The notes: generated from the sequence alone by a model not told the origin. A stretch of DNA of 64,000 nt from Pseudomonadota bacterium (GCA_023412495.1 JAEYNP010000007.1:124001-188000); one strand, 5' to 3'; shown: positions 9,338 to 19,016, numbered from the stretch's first letter. A program made the numbers and translations.

Positions 9338-9534
9338 GACGTGATAATCCTTTCTTTATCAGCTCAGTCGCGTTCGACCGCTGCATGACCCGGCAATCCG
9401 GTTGTTCGAAATTTACAAAAACGTTGTTTTACTGTTGAGTTAGCCTGAACATCTTACTTATTTTTTAGAAAAATTCAACCGGTAGTGGAGCGGAGTTGCA
9501 AGCAGGTTTTGCAGGGCGGTCGCAACATTTTCCG

Positions 9535-9975
9535 TTATCTTGCGGGTAAAGCCATTTTGCAAGCGAAATCGATAGAGATAGCTACCTTGCCGGCAACCTT
9601 GAGGACACCTTTGAAGTAGCATGCCGATGCCACAGCTTCCAATAGTCTCACTTCAATTTGTGCTGTATCTCCAGGCTTCACCGTTTGCTTGAATTTAGCA
9701 CCGTTAATTCGAGTCAAAAAGGGAAGTTGACGTTCATTGAAATTGTTATCGGGCATCTTGGCCATAAGAAGCGCTGCGCTCTGAAAAACGGCTTCGCAGA
9801 GCAGGACGCCGGGCATTATGGGGTTACCCGGAAAATGGCCCTGCAATGCTTCGAGATTTTCCGGGATATATTTCTCTGTAACTATCGCTTCCCCTGTACA
9901 CGAAACTATTCTGTCGACCCAAAGAAACGGCGGCCGATGGGGGATAAGAGCTATTATCTCATCAACATTCTGCAT
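9535..9975 (-). CDS. FabZ-like 3-hydroxyacyl-ACP dehydratase
   Basis: 146 residues, hotdog fold. The FabZ active site is present: IPHRPPFLWVDRI at 11-23 and GHFPGNPIMPGVLLCEA at 46-62, with catalytic His47 and Glu61. It would dehydrate 3-hydroxyacyl-ACP to trans-2-enoyl-ACP. It is the last gene of the minus-strand KS-ACP-oxidoreductase-KR cluster and starts 2 bp after the FabG-like gene. This context points to a specialised lipid or polyene pathway rather than bulk fatty-acid synthesis. Confidence 0.88.
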   Translation of the reverse strand: MQNVDEIIALIPHRPPFLWVDRIVSCTGEAIVTEKYIPENLEALQGHFPGNPIMPGVLLCEAVFQSAALLMAKMPDNNFNERQLPFLTRINGAKFKQTVKPGDTAQIEVRLLEAVASACYFKGVLKVAGKVAISIDFACKMALPAR

Positions 9976-9977
9976 GA

Positions 9978-10718
9978 TCAGAGACCACCGTTCACTTCGA
10001 GGACTGTCCCGGTTATATAGGTGGCCCGACTGCTGGCGAGGAAGAGAACGGCATCTGCTACTTCTTGGGCGGTTCCGAACCTTTTCATCGGCACCATTTT
10101 CTTATATTCGACGAGCAAATCCTGGTCAAGGTCGTTAATGAAATCTGTGGCGATAAATCCCGGGGACACGCAATTGACGGTTATCTTTTTCTTGGCCACC
10201 TCTTTGGCAAGGGTTTTGGTCAGACCGATCTGTCCCGCCTTGGATGCCGCGTAATTGGCCTGGCCGGGAAAACCCAGGTGTGCCACCGGTGATGTGATGT
10301 TGATGATTCGCCCGTACTTGTTTTTCATCATGAGCAGAACGGCTTGCTTGGCCATGAGGAAAGTGCCGGTCAGGTTCGTATCGATAACCTGCTGCCATCT
10401 GCTGGCGGGCATCATTGCCAAAAGGGCATCCCTGCGGATCCCGGCGTTATTGACAAGTATGGAGATGGACTCGTATTTTTCTTCAATCATCGCAAACAGG
10501 GAAGCCACCTGTTCTTCACTTGCCACATCGCACTGCACCAGTTCGAGCTGCGCGGCAAAACGGCCATGTTCCTCCTTGAATCGAGCGGCCGCTTCGGCAT
10601 TGCCGGCATAGATCCCGATGACACGTGCCCCGGCTTCCAGGAAATTATGGGCAATAGCTCCGCCGATACCGCGTGTAGCCCCGCTTATCACCGCCGTTTT
10701 GCCGCTGAAGTCTTCCAT
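9978..10718 (-). CDS. FabG-like 3-oxoacyl-ACP reductase (SDR)
   Basis: 246 residues, short-chain dehydrogenase. The NAD(P) motif is SGATRGIGGAIA (residues 11-22), followed by NNAGIRRD and the catalytic Ser-Tyr-Lys (ITSP...YAASKAG at about 141-159). The end EVNGGL is typical of FabG. It would reduce 3-ketoacyl-ACP with NADPH. It sits between a CrtI-like oxidoreductase (7 bp) and the FabZ-like dehydratase. It is probably the ketoreductase dedicated to this cluster. Confidence 0.88.
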   Translation of the reverse strand: MEDFSGKTAVISGATRGIGGAIAHNFLEAGARVIGIYAGNAEAAARFKEEHGRFAAQLELVQCDVASEEQVASLFAMIEEKYESISILVNNAGIRRDALLAMMPASRWQQVIDTNLTGTFLMAKQAVLLMMKNKYGRIINITSPVAHLGFPGQANYAASKAGQIGLTKTLAKEVAKKKITVNCVSPGFIATDFINDLDQDLLVEYKKMVPMKRFGTAQEVADAVLFLASSRATYITGTVLEVNGGL

Positions 10719-10725
10719 CTTTCGC

Positions 10726-12129
10726 CTAAGCCCTCAAAAAACTGTCAACATCGTTGGAGACAATGACCCCGTAATTTATTGCACCCAACCAGCCGGACAT
10801 AATGATTCCTACCGACCCCACATGAAAAAGACCGGCGACTTGTCTGAAGAGAGAACGGGATACATCGAGTCCTTCAAATTTGGTGCCGAAGGAGGTGCCT
10901 TTGGTGTGTAGCGTATAGCTGTTAAAGGTCCTGGGGGTGGCGGCCTCCACCCAATCGATCTTCTGTTCGACTCCGGGAAGATAACGATCAAGATCCAAAA
11001 GGGTTCTCTGGATGAGGGACTCCTTCTCCTTTTGATAACTTGCCTCATCGAGCAAAGCCCAATCGTCGAATCGGCTGTTCATCGAAGCGACGATGGTATA
11101 ACGGTTCAGGCCGGGTCGTGTTTTTGGATAGTACAGAGAAAATGTCTTTGATTTGGTATGCACGTCGAGCAATTCCTCAGAATCGAACTCCGGGGCGGAG
11201 GAAGTGAACAGCAAATCACCGACATCGTCTATACATTCGCCTTCTCTGATGCCGAAGTAGACCTGGCAACTCGAGTTGTTGACGCGGATCTTATCCACCT
11301 TCTCGAGGAAATCATCGGAATATACCTCCCGGCTGGTGAGATTCTGGACGGTATTGGTGATGCCGCTGTTGGAAACCACCGCTTTTGAGGTGATGGTCCT
11401 GCCCCGCACCTCCACGCCCCTGACCCTGCCTTTTTCGACGATGATCCGATCGACTTTTGAATTCGTGCAGATAGCAACCCCGTTTTTTTCCAGTTCCTCG
11501 GTCATCATTCCGATAAGCTTGTCGGTGCCGCCTTCGAAGGTGTAGACCCCCTTGTTCATGAAATTGGAGAAAACGATCCCATAGGTTATGGCCGGATCGT
11601 CGAGGGTCGAGCCATTGGCATAGGTGATCGGTTCCATGAGGAACCGATGGACATCCGAACGCCCCGGGAAGAAGCTGTTGAGAAGCTCGCGGGTGGTCAT
11701 GGTCTGGTCGTCGTAGAAATTCATCCCGCCAACCGTGGCAAAGAATCTGTCGATGGTGGCGGCAGGGATCTTGAAGTACGACTGCAGCAGGCGGGTGAAG
11801 TCCTCCTTGTCGAAGGTCGTGCGCAGGGAAAACTGCGGGTTGTCGAAGACGATGTTCTTCAATTGCACGATTGAATTCATGATGGCCTTGTTCCAGTACT
11901 TCTTGCAGGTCTTGACCATCCCGTGCGGAAAGCCGTGCAGAGAAATGTCGAAGATATGGCCCCGACGTTTGAACCAGGTGGCAAGACCACCGAGCCTGTG
12001 GTGGTATTCGAGGAGGAGGACTCTGTGTCCGCAGTTGGCCAGACGGTTGGCGGTGGTCAGCCCGCCTAAACCGGAACCGATAACGATGACATCATAATTG
12101 TCGTCTAGCTGAGAAAATGGCACAGGCAT
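10726..12129 (-). CDS. CrtI-like FAD-dependent oxidoreductase (second of pair)
   Basis: 467 residues, phytoene-desaturase-like. The N-terminal dinucleotide-binding motif is [16 protein letters not shown] with the E of [11 protein letters not shown], and the C-terminal FAD region includes [15 protein letters not shown]. Family members dehydrogenate or isomerise carotenoids or related chains. With neighbouring KS, ACP, KR and DH but no phytoene synthase, the substrate here is more likely an ACP-bound acyl or polyene chain. It is 36 bp after the first oxidoreductase, to which it is only distantly similar. Confidence 0.85.
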   Translation of the reverse strand: MPVPFSQLDDNYDVIVIGSGLGGLTTANRLANCGHRVLLLEYHHRLGGLATWFKRRGHIFDISLHGFPHGMVKTCKKYWNKAIMNSIVQLKNIVFDNPQFSLRTTFDKEDFTRLLQSYFKIPAATIDRFFATVGGMNFYDDQTMTTRELLNSFFPGRSDVHRFLMEPITYANGSTLDDPAITYGIVFSNFMNKGVYTFEGGTDKLIGMMTEELEKNGVAICTNSKVDRIIVEKGRVRGVEVRGRTITSKAVVSNSGITNTVQNLTSREVYSDDFLEKVDKIRVNNSSCQVYFGIREGECIDDVGDLLFTSSAPEFDSEELLDVHTKSKTFSLYYPKTRPGLNRYTIVASMNSRFDDWALLDEASYQKEKESLIQRTLLDLDRYLPGVEQKIDWVEAATPRTFNSYTLHTKGTSFGTKFEGLDVSRSLFRQVAGLFHVGSVGIIMSGWLGAINYGVIVSNDVDSFLRA

Positions 12130-12165
12130 AGGGCAACAGCTCTGAAAAGATAAAAATCGAAACTA

Positions 12166-13557
12166 TTATAATTTGGGCAGGATGTGCTGATTGACGATGG
12201 AGACGCCGCTGAGCATTGATCCGATGATGCCGAGAAAACCCTGATCGGTGCCGGCAAGAAAGAGATTTGCAAACCCGATATCACCGTCTTTGACTTTATG
12301 CGGGCTGCCGTAGATCGCTCCACCGATTTTGGAGGTATAGCGTTCGATCGTCACTGGAGTAAAAGTGTCTTCATATACAATATTTGCCGAAAAACTGCCA
12401 ATCATATTCTCTACTAACTTTACCGACTGCCGGGCGGCAGCCTGCTTCTGCTCCCTGTACTCGGAGGAGCTTTCCGCCAGCTTTTTCCATTTCGAGGCGT
12501 TCGCCAGGTGTGTGGTGCGAATTTCCAGCACATTCCTGGCGGGCATATCCTGGAAATTTCCGGGAAAGCAGATGACGCCGCTGGAAAAGTCGACCTGATC
12601 CTCAGGGGACCTGTAGCGGAACCGATTGCCCTTGTTGAAAAAAATAATCGTACGGTTGGCGGGAAGGGGGTTGGAGAACGATCCGGGACGGACATGAAAA
12701 ATAGATTCGATAAAGCCCAGCCGTGGCAGTTTTTCCTCCGGAACCGAACCACTGTCAATGAGTCGCAACGTTTCAGCATGGCCGATGGTGGAAACGATGT
12801 GATCGCATCCCATCGTCTCACCGGATTCGAGTTCTACGCCGAACGCGCGTTTTTGCTGCGTGAGGATTCGTTTTATCCCGCAGCCGAGCCGGCGGGTGCC
12901 GCCAAGGTCGCGATAGTGGTCATCCAGGAGATCGATAAAATCTTTGATCGTTCCCTGGGGTCGGAACATGCCCTCCTGAAAGATCGCCCGGAACATAATG
13001 GCGAACTGACTGAGATCCATGTCTTCCTCATAGCTCGAGCCGTAGTACATCAGTGGGCAGAGCATCATCTCTATGAGCAGCGGATCGGCAATGATTTCCG
13101 CAAGAAACTTTCTTGTGGAGCGAAAGGGCGCAGGAAGAAAGGGGTCAAAGGTGTCGAGAAACCGGAGCAGGTGGTTGAAATCATTTTCCGCCTTCGGGAA
13201 CTTGGCGTTTACTTCTGCTATGAATGCCTCAAAATCGTTGGTGAAAACAAGTGACTGGCCATCCTGGAACAGGATCTCGCTTGCAATCTGCCGGCAGAAG
13301 GTCAGATCTTTCCGTGACAGTTTCAGCTGCCGTAACAGCCGGTTAAGCGGTGCTTTTTTGATTTCCGGCTCGGCGTAATTGGTAATGGCATGCAGGCCGG
13401 TTTCAAAAAGAATTTTATTTCGGTAAAAATACGAGTTAAGGCCGCCAAGGCGGGAGTGTTTTTCAATGAGGAGAACTTCGGGAGAAAATCGTGCGATCCG
13501 GATGGCAGCGGCCAGACCGGAGAGGCCGCCGCCAATTACCAGAATTGGGACTTTCAC
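12166..13557 (-). CDS. CrtI-like FAD-dependent oxidoreductase (first of pair)
   Basis: 463 residues, phytoene-desaturase/NAD(P)-binding Rossmann family. The N-terminal motif is VIGGGLSGLAAAIRIA with LLIEKHSRLGGLNSYF, and the C-terminal motif is LFLAGTDQGFLGIIGSMLSG. The GTG start at 13557 lies four bases after the ACP stop and uses an AAGGA inside the ACP gene, so the two are translationally coupled. It probably acts on a chain carried by that ACP (inference). The acyl substrate and reaction (desaturation, isomerisation or saturation) cannot be told from sequence. Confidence 0.85.
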   Translation of the reverse strand: MKVPILVIGGGLSGLAAAIRIARFSPEVLLIEKHSRLGGLNSYFYRNKILFETGLHAITNYAEPEIKKAPLNRLLRQLKLSRKDLTFCRQIASEILFQDGQSLVFTNDFEAFIAEVNAKFPKAENDFNHLLRFLDTFDPFLPAPFRSTRKFLAEIIADPLLIEMMLCPLMYYGSSYEEDMDLSQFAIMFRAIFQEGMFRPQGTIKDFIDLLDDHYRDLGGTRRLGCGIKRILTQQKRAFGVELESGETMGCDHIVSTIGHAETLRLIDSGSVPEEKLPRLGFIESIFHVRPGSFSNPLPANRTIIFFNKGNRFRYRSPEDQVDFSSGVICFPGNFQDMPARNVLEIRTTHLANASKWKKLAESSSEYREQKQAAARQSVKLVENMIGSFSANIVYEDTFTPVTIERYTSKIGGAIYGSPHKVKDGDIGFANLFLAGTDQGFLGIIGSMLSGVSIVNQHILPKL

Positions 13558-13561
13558 GACA

Positions 13562-13813
13562 TCAGGCGTCCTTTAACAGCGGGAAGAGATACTCGATGCA
13601 ACTGTTGAGTGTGGCAAGCTTCGGGTAATCTTCCTCCGGAATTTGCAATTTATGCCGCTTTCTCAATTCCATGACGATATCGAGGAAATCCATGGAGTCG
13701 AGATCGAGTTGATCGCGCAGGGGCTGATCTGGGTCGAGGCCGGCAAAATCCGCTTCGTCATCTATATCTGCGATAATTTCCAAAATCAGATTCTTGATGT
13801 CTTCCTGTGTCAT
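13562..13813 (-). CDS. Acyl carrier protein
   Basis: 83 residues, acidic, with the phosphopantetheine attachment site DSMD (Ser39 or so) within LDLDSMDFLDIVMELRKRH. ATG at 13813 follows GGAGAG. It is not next to the primary fab genes and is divergent from a standard AcpP (DSLD). It lies between the ketosynthase (170 bp upstream, with a hairpin in the gap) and the oxidoreductases. It is thus the likely carrier of the cluster's chain. Confidence 0.9.
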   Translation of the reverse strand: MTQEDIKNLILEIIADIDDEADFAGLDPDQPLRDQLDLDSMDFLDIVMELRKRHKLQIPEEDYPKLATLNSCIEYLFPLLKDA

Positions 13814-13860
13814 GAAACTCTCCGGTTTGAACGGGTGGCGAAAAAAATTATAAAAAGTGC

Positions 13861-13892
13861 AATATTCCCGGCTTCCTGGGGGAATATTTTTT
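13861..13892. terminator. Hairpin between ketosynthase and ACP genes
   Basis: AATATTCCC / GGGAATATT inverted repeat with an 8-10 nt loop. On the minus strand it is followed by GCACTTTTT and so may attenuate transcription between the ketosynthase and ACP genes. On the plus strand it is followed directly by TTTT. Confidence 0.5.
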
Positions 13893-13982
13893 AATGTTAA
13901 TGGACTGCAGCCGGCAAAACACTTCCTATAACATACCCGCGCTATCTTGTTTATAGTTTTTTGTCTTCATCGACGAAAAAAA

Positions 13983-15272
13983 TCAGTCACCGGTGTACTT
14001 CTTCACAATGACGGCGGAATTGATGCCGACCATGCCAAAAGAATTGTTCAGGATGGTGTCGACCGATTCCACCCGGACAGCCTGGTTGGCAACGAGGTTG
14101 GGCAGGACGCATTCCGGGTCGAGGGTGTCGATGTTGATGGTCGGGTGGATGATGCCGTCGGCAAAGGAGGGCAGGTTGCCGGCCAATTCCAGGACTCCCG
14201 CGGCTCCCATGGCATGACCTATGATGCTCTTGGTGTTGTTGATGTAGGTGGACCGGCAGTTGCCGAAAACCTCGGCGATTGCCTTGCATTCTTCGACATC
14301 CCCTTGCCTCGTTCCCGTGGCATGGGTGTTGATGAGGTCGATATCTTCCGGCTGCAGCCCCGCCCTGTGCAGGGCCAGGCGAATGCATTCCGCCTGACGC
14401 CTGCCGTAGGGCAGGACAAAATCCTTGGCATCGGAGTTCATGGCATAGCCTGCTATCTCTCCATAAATATGCGCCCCCCTTTCCAGGGCTCTTTCCAGGT
14501 GTTCGAGCACATAAATGCAGGCGCCTTCGGAAATGACAATGCCGTTTCTGGAGATGTCGAATGGTCGCGAGGCGCGCCGGGGATCTTCGGCCTCGGCAAG
14601 CGCCCCCTGAGCCTTGAAGCTCGCAAAGATCCCAAATGAGCCCACCGACTCGGAGATACCTCCGGCCAATGCCATATCCACCTCTCCCAGTTTCAGCATC
14701 TGTACCGCCTGTATGAGAGAGGCATTGCCGGCAGCACAGGCAGCGCCGATGACATAATGGGGGCCGGTGATGCCGAGGTTCATGGTGATCTCTCCGGCCG
14801 GGTTGTTCAGTACGGTCCGGGGATTATGGTGGTGCGTCCAATAATCGACGTTATAGTTGTACAGGCTGATGTTGTAGACTTCGTTTTCGGTTTCGACTGT
14901 GCCATGTTCGGTCAAACCGATATATACGCCTATCCGCTCGGGGGAATAAGTCGAAATATCAAGCCCGCCGTCGCGCAGCGCTTCATTGGCGCAGTAAACC
15001 CCCAGACATCCGGCGCGGGTGCCTTTTTTGTTCTCTTTTTTCTTTCTGTATAACGTTTCGGGAAAAGAACAGACACCTGCCGGGGCTTTGCCGAAATACC
15101 TGAGGTCGATCTCCGTTATTTCACTGATGCCGTTTATCAGTTTTTCCCTGTATTCGGTGAGCGTTGCCGCATTCGGGGAGGCCAGGCCGATCCCGCTAAT
15201 CACTATTCTGCTTTGCATTGACGTAATGTTTGGTAATTGGAGTTCTGTGGTATCCGCCTGACTTTCATGCAA
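13983..15272 (-). CDS. FabF-like beta-ketoacyl-ACP synthase
   Basis: 429 residues from the TTG at 15272, or 411 from the ATG at 15218. The ATG matches the family start (RIVISGIGLASPN), while only the TTG has a nearby AAGGA. The Cys-His-His triad is present: GAACAAGNAS, NTHATGT and IIGHAMGAAG. It condenses malonyl-ACP with an acyl chain. It opens the minus-strand cluster KS, ACP, two CrtI-like enzymes, KR, DH. The GPHYVIGAACAAGN region suggests a specialised KS branch, not the housekeeping FabF. No chain-length factor is seen. Confidence 0.9.
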   Translation of the reverse strand: MHESQADTTELQLPNITSMQSRIVISGIGLASPNAATLTEYREKLINGISEITEIDLRYFGKAPAGVCSFPETLYRKKKENKKGTRAGCLGVYCANEALRDGGLDISTYSPERIGVYIGLTEHGTVETENEVYNISLYNYNVDYWTHHHNPRTVLNNPAGEITMNLGITGPHYVIGAACAAGNASLIQAVQMLKLGEVDMALAGGISESVGSFGIFASFKAQGALAEAEDPRRASRPFDISRNGIVISEGACIYVLEHLERALERGAHIYGEIAGYAMNSDAKDFVLPYGRRQAECIRLALHRAGLQPEDIDLINTHATGTRQGDVEECKAIAEVFGNCRSTYINNTKSIIGHAMGAAGVLELAGNLPSFADGIIHPTINIDTLDPECVLPNLVANQAVRVESVDTILNNSFGMVGINSAVIVKKYTGD

Positions 15273-15368
15273 AGAATCCTTAAAAATGGGCTATTTTCTT
15301 TGCTGCGTCAATGAAAAAACGGCGAGATGTGACGTACAATTGAAAGACGAAGAGCACGAGTGCCGTAT

Positions 15369-16121
15369 TCAATAGAGAAATTTATTCTTTTTCCGATTGG
15401 CGGATCTTCCGGCGAGGATGCCGAGAAAAAAGACTGCTGCGCCGGCGCCGAACCATAGAAATCGTGTCGTATCGTTCTGCTTGGCCATGGAATTTTGCAA
15501 TTCCGCGATTTCTTGTCCCCGTTTTTCGAATTCGATGACGAGTTGGTTGTACCGCTGAGAGGTCTGTTCCAGCTGGGTGGCGAACTCCGGATCCAGGACT
15601 TGTCGTGCTGGGTCGGAAGGGGCACCCAATGTTGCAGAGTTTCTCTGTTGTAGCTGCAACTGCTGAACCTGCTTCTCAGCCTCGGACAGTTTTTGTTCCA
15701 GAGCCGTGCAGGCCTCTGCGGCTTCTCTGTCTTTGTCCGTTGCTATTGCTGCATCTTCGGCCGGCCGTCCTTCAAGCTGTTTTTTCAGGTCGGCGAGCTC
15801 CTGCCTCAACTGTTGTACAACAGCAGTGTCGGGAATTTCTGATTTGAGATACTGCTTTGAGATCCATCCTCGCTTTTTATCTGCAGTCTCGATTTTGGCA
15901 AAAGTATCCTCCTCTTCGATGACTCGAACGGGATCCCCCGACCGAACCGCTCCGACTACCGTAAAAGGTTTCTCCAACTGGTCCCTGATGTTGATGACGA
16001 GGATATCGGAGATATATCGAAGATTATCCGCTTCCGATGCGGCGAAAGCGGGTCTCGGCGACTGCTGGTTGACACTCAGGAAAACGAGAAGAAAACAGGC
16101 AAAAGTGACCGTGCGCAACAT
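15369..16121 (-). CDS. SH3-domain membrane protein with coiled coil (TIGR04211-like)
   Basis: 250 residues from the ATG at 16121, chosen because GGAG precedes it and a signal peptide (MLRTVTFACFLLVFLSV) begins there; the frame is open further upstream. A bacterial SH3 domain (about 30-100, including DPVRVIEEEDTFAKI) is followed by a coiled coil (about 105-205). A C-terminal transmembrane helix (FLWFGAGAAVFFLGILAG) and a basic tail end the protein. This is the SH3-and-anchor architecture of periplasmic proteins that may bind peptidoglycan. The function is not established. Confidence 0.8.
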   Translation of the reverse strand: MLRTVTFACFLLVFLSVNQQSPRPAFAASEADNLRYISDILVINIRDQLEKPFTVVGAVRSGDPVRVIEEEDTFAKIETADKKRGWISKQYLKSEIPDTAVVQQLRQELADLKKQLEGRPAEDAAIATDKDREAAEACTALEQKLSEAEKQVQQLQLQQRNSATLGAPSDPARQVLDPEFATQLEQTSQRYNQLVIEFEKRGQEIAELQNSMAKQNDTTRFLWFGAGAAVFFLGILAGRSANRKKNKFLY

Positions 16122-16350
16122 TTCAATCTCCGGCATAATGTACATTACCGAGTTCCCAGGACTTCTTGCTCTCCATGGGATTCTTATCAAACAATTCATA
16201 ATAATAGATTTCAATCGGTTTACAAACTCGATGTCGAGGCCTGACTCCCGGAACTGAGATCGTAAAAAGGTCAACCTCGGCCGCCGCGCTCTCAAACATT
16301 TTTTAACCCTTTGTATTCACCAGAGAATACTTTATACTAACTGATAAGTT

Positions 16351-16471
16351 TGATGGCGTAAAAAATCCGATCTACTTCGTTGTAGGCCTGAAACGGCGCT
16401 TCGCTGTGCCATACGTACTACCAAAGCACCGTTTCATACACTACGCCTCGTATATCGAACTTTTTCCAGAG
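16351..16471 (+). repeat. Family 1 palindromic repeat, copy A (right end missing)
   Basis: Carries the hairpin TCTGAAACGGCGCTT-type arms with several changes (GCCTGAAACGGCGCTT / AAAGCACCGTTTCATAC) and the CTACGCCTCGTATATCGAAC segment. It ends at TTTTTCCAGAGG and lacks the GGTTGGAGCACTTTTTACG end seen in other copies. A family 2 copy begins about 10 bp later. Together they fill much of the gene-free stretch 16122-16673. Confidence 0.85.
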
Positions 16472-16480
16472 GAATGGGGA

Positions 16481-16623
16481 ATGAGAGCCCAATGGTCTTT
16501 CTCCCAATCTCCTCGTTATGCTTAAAAATATGATTTCCCGAAATAGTATCTGTATGCCTGCGCAAATTGTTCGCATGCCTTAAACCTTGCACAAAAATCC
16601 TCATTTTGCAAAAGGCTCATGAG
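16481..16623 (+). repeat. Family 2 dispersed repeat
   Basis: Shares CCAATCTC..CGTTATGC, ATGCCTGCG..TTCGCATGCCTT and the right end TCCTCATTTTGCAAAAGGCTC with the copy at 55641-55772. The left end GAGAGCCCAATGG is more diverged than the right. Confidence 0.75.
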
Positions 16624-16673
16624 TAATACACTTTCTGCCATGATGTCAATGTCTTCTCGTTTGGAGTTTTTGC

Positions 16674-19016
16674 ATGAGCCAGAAGATCGAACAGAAACCT
16701 GACGTCCTTGAAGCTATATCTCAATCCGAATCAAAGAGGCGAAAACTCCGGTTCGACTACAATCTGGCGGCAATCGCCACTGGCTCGATTCAAGCCATCG
16801 GCAGCGATGAGTTTATGGCGGATCTTGCCGCTTTTCTCAACGGGGGGGCTGGGGAGAGGGACCTGCACCGCCAGATTCTGCTAGCTTTGGGAGAGGCATT
16901 GGTGAGCCCTGAAAAGGTACTCCGGGAGCGGGCACTTACCTTGCTTTCGGTTGCTGCGCAGCGTTGCGTTCAAGAACAGGACCGCGAGAAAATTGAGCTG
17001 CTTGTCAACAGCTTGTATAAATGGTTCGAATATGAGCAGGAAATCCTGCCGGGCTTCGAGACGGTCATCAAGCGGGTGGAAGAGATTGTCGGTTGGCTGC
17101 TCAGGATGTCGCTATGGAGGGATGCGGCGAAGATTGTCACCCTCTTGGCCAGGATCAACGATGGCAGGCTGGAAAAGAGAAAGGCGATAGAAAGTCTGGC
17201 GGGCAGATGCCTGGCTAACCTCGCAACCCGGCAACTTGTAGACATCCTCGCCGATACCTGTCTTTATCAAAAAGAGGAGCAGGAACCATGCTCTGAGATT
17301 CTGCGCAGTCTTGGCAGTCCTTCGGCCGCAATTCTGCTTGATCGATGCATCGATACTCCTGAAAAAACCGAGCGACAGGCGCTTCTGTGTCTTGTATCGA
17401 AGACTGCCGGAGGCTCACTATGGGAACTTATCGAGGAGGCACTCCCTCTGAAGCCTTCGGCGGAAGTCCTGATAGACATAATTCTCCTCGTGACCGTGGA
17501 GAATGGGGGAGAAGCCATATTCCCGGCTCTTATGCAATACTTCGGTCATGAGGATAAGCGAGTTCAACAGGAGTTGCTCCGATGTACGATAAAACTTGGT
17601 GGGCGGGAAATGAAGGCTCGATTGCTGGCCGCCCTCGGTGTGGTGAATGACAGCCTGAAAATTGGAGTTATCCGCCTGCTGGCCGAACATGGAGGAGGGG
17701 ATGCGTCGGTGTTGTCGTCCCTCTGCGATTGCATAGAAAAAAAATGCCCCTCTTCCACAGGTCTTTGTCCAGGCCTGGCAAGAGCTGTCGCTATCGCCCT
17801 GCGGGCTTTCCCCCACCGGAAGAGCATAGAGGCGCTTGAAAGTTTGCAGCGCGAGTATGCCAACCTTCCGGACACCGATGACCTCCTGCAGCAAATAGAC
17901 CGGACTCTGAAAATACTGTATCCGCGGTTGCGGCATCTTCGTCATTGCGAGGCTGCCAAGGAAATTTCTTTCGATTCCGATCCCCTGCAAATTCAAGCTG
18001 CCCGCAACAGGGCAGCCGGGATAGATGAAGAAGTTCGAAAAATTCAGCATCAGGGCAATAGCAGGGACGCCGGTCGACTTCTCCAGCAACATGCTCAAGC
18101 CGCGGGCAAGGCGGGTGATTTCGTTCTTGCTGAAATGCTGATGGATCGGATCATGGAAATCGATCCGATGGCTCTCGACGAGGTGGTGGAACTCGGTAAG
18201 TGGTTGGATGTTCAAAAAAAGGCGATAGTGGAGCCGCTGCTCTCCGAAGTGTGGGACAGCCTTCGCGAGCTCTTGTCGCCACCGGAGGCAAAAGCGCTCC
18301 ATCAGGTCTTGCGCCGGCAAAACTACCGCAAAGGTGACATCATAATCCAGGCTGGGGAATCGGACGAGTCTCTCTATTTTTTTACTTCCGGGGACGTTGG
18401 CCTCAATTGTCTAGTCGGTGGGGACGAACATTTCCTCAAAAGGATCAAGCCCGGCAATGTTCTCGGCGGACCTCAGTTTTTTTCCACCTCGGTGTGGACC
18501 TCGTCGCTCAGGGCTTTGTCGGAGGTCCGGGCGCATGTCCTCGATCGTGATGTTTTTGGCCCGGTGGCCGAAAAATTTCCTGAACTCGAGGGGAAGCTGC
18601 ACAGCTATTGCGTCAAGCATGAAACGAAAATTGCCGAGCTCGTCAGATCAACCGGCGACGACCGGCGAGAGTTTCCACGCTATCCGGCGGGACGGCTGAT
18701 AACGAGCTCTCTGAAAGATCCTTACGGGTCAGGGGGTTCGAGAGAATTTCACGGAGAACTCGTCGATATCTCGAGAAACGGCATGGCCTTCACCATCAAG
18801 ATCTCCAGCCGCGAGAACGCGAGACTGCTGGTTGGCAGAGAGATATTTTCGACAATACAACTCGGGGAAGGGACTGTAGCTCGTTGCAGTGGTATGGTGG
18901 TGGGTGTGAGGGAACAGAATGATGTGGACAAAAAATTCACCGTTCATGTGAAGTTCGCCCGGCGGATAGACGAATTGACGCTTCGGCGAATAGCGTCCCA
19001 CATGAAAAAATTATGA
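16674..19016 (+). CDS. HEAT-like/cNMP-binding/PilZ signalling protein
   Basis: 780 residues. The first 530 or so residues look like alpha-helical HEAT/armadillo-type repeats. A cyclic-nucleotide-binding domain follows (about 540-640: QNYRKGDIIIQAGESDESLYFF, then a jelly roll with GNVLGGPQFF). The C-terminus is a PilZ domain (about 662-775: RREFPRYP followed by DISRNGMAF), the RxxxR + D/NxSxxG signature for c-di-GMP. It could integrate two nucleotide signals with protein binding. It ends in ATGA overlap with the dihydrouridine synthase gene, although no functional link is obvious. Its effector is unknown. Confidence 0.82.
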   Translation: MSQKIEQKPDVLEAISQSESKRRKLRFDYNLAAIATGSIQAIGSDEFMADLAAFLNGGAGERDLHRQILLALGEALVSPEKVLRERALTLLSVAAQRCVQEQDREKIELLVNSLYKWFEYEQEILPGFETVIKRVEEIVGWLLRMSLWRDAAKIVTLLARINDGRLEKRKAIESLAGRCLANLATRQLVDILADTCLYQKEEQEPCSEILRSLGSPSAAILLDRCIDTPEKTERQALLCLVSKTAGGSLWELIEEALPLKPSAEVLIDIILLVTVENGGEAIFPALMQYFGHEDKRVQQELLRCTIKLGGREMKARLLAALGVVNDSLKIGVIRLLAEHGGGDASVLSSLCDCIEKKCPSSTGLCPGLARAVAIALRAFPHRKSIEALESLQREYANLPDTDDLLQQIDRTLKILYPRLRHLRHCEAAKEISFDSDPLQIQAARNRAAGIDEEVRKIQHQGNSRDAGRLLQQHAQAAGKAGDFVLAEMLMDRIMEIDPMALDEVVELGKWLDVQKKAIVEPLLSEVWDSLRELLSPPEAKALHQVLRRQNYRKGDIIIQAGESDESLYFFTSGDVGLNCLVGGDEHFLKRIKPGNVLGGPQFFSTSVWTSSLRALSEVRAHVLDRDVFGPVAEKFPELEGKLHSYCVKHETKIAELVRSTGDDRREFPRYPAGRLITSSLKDPYGSGGSREFHGELVDISRNGMAFTIKISSRENARLLVGREIFSTIQLGEGTVARCSGMVVGVREQNDVDKKFTVHVKFARRIDELTLRRIASHMKKL

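Noticed and set aside
9338..9534. tRNA in the tolQ-fabZ gap
   Set aside because: TTCGA-type words occur but no cloverleaf can be folded.
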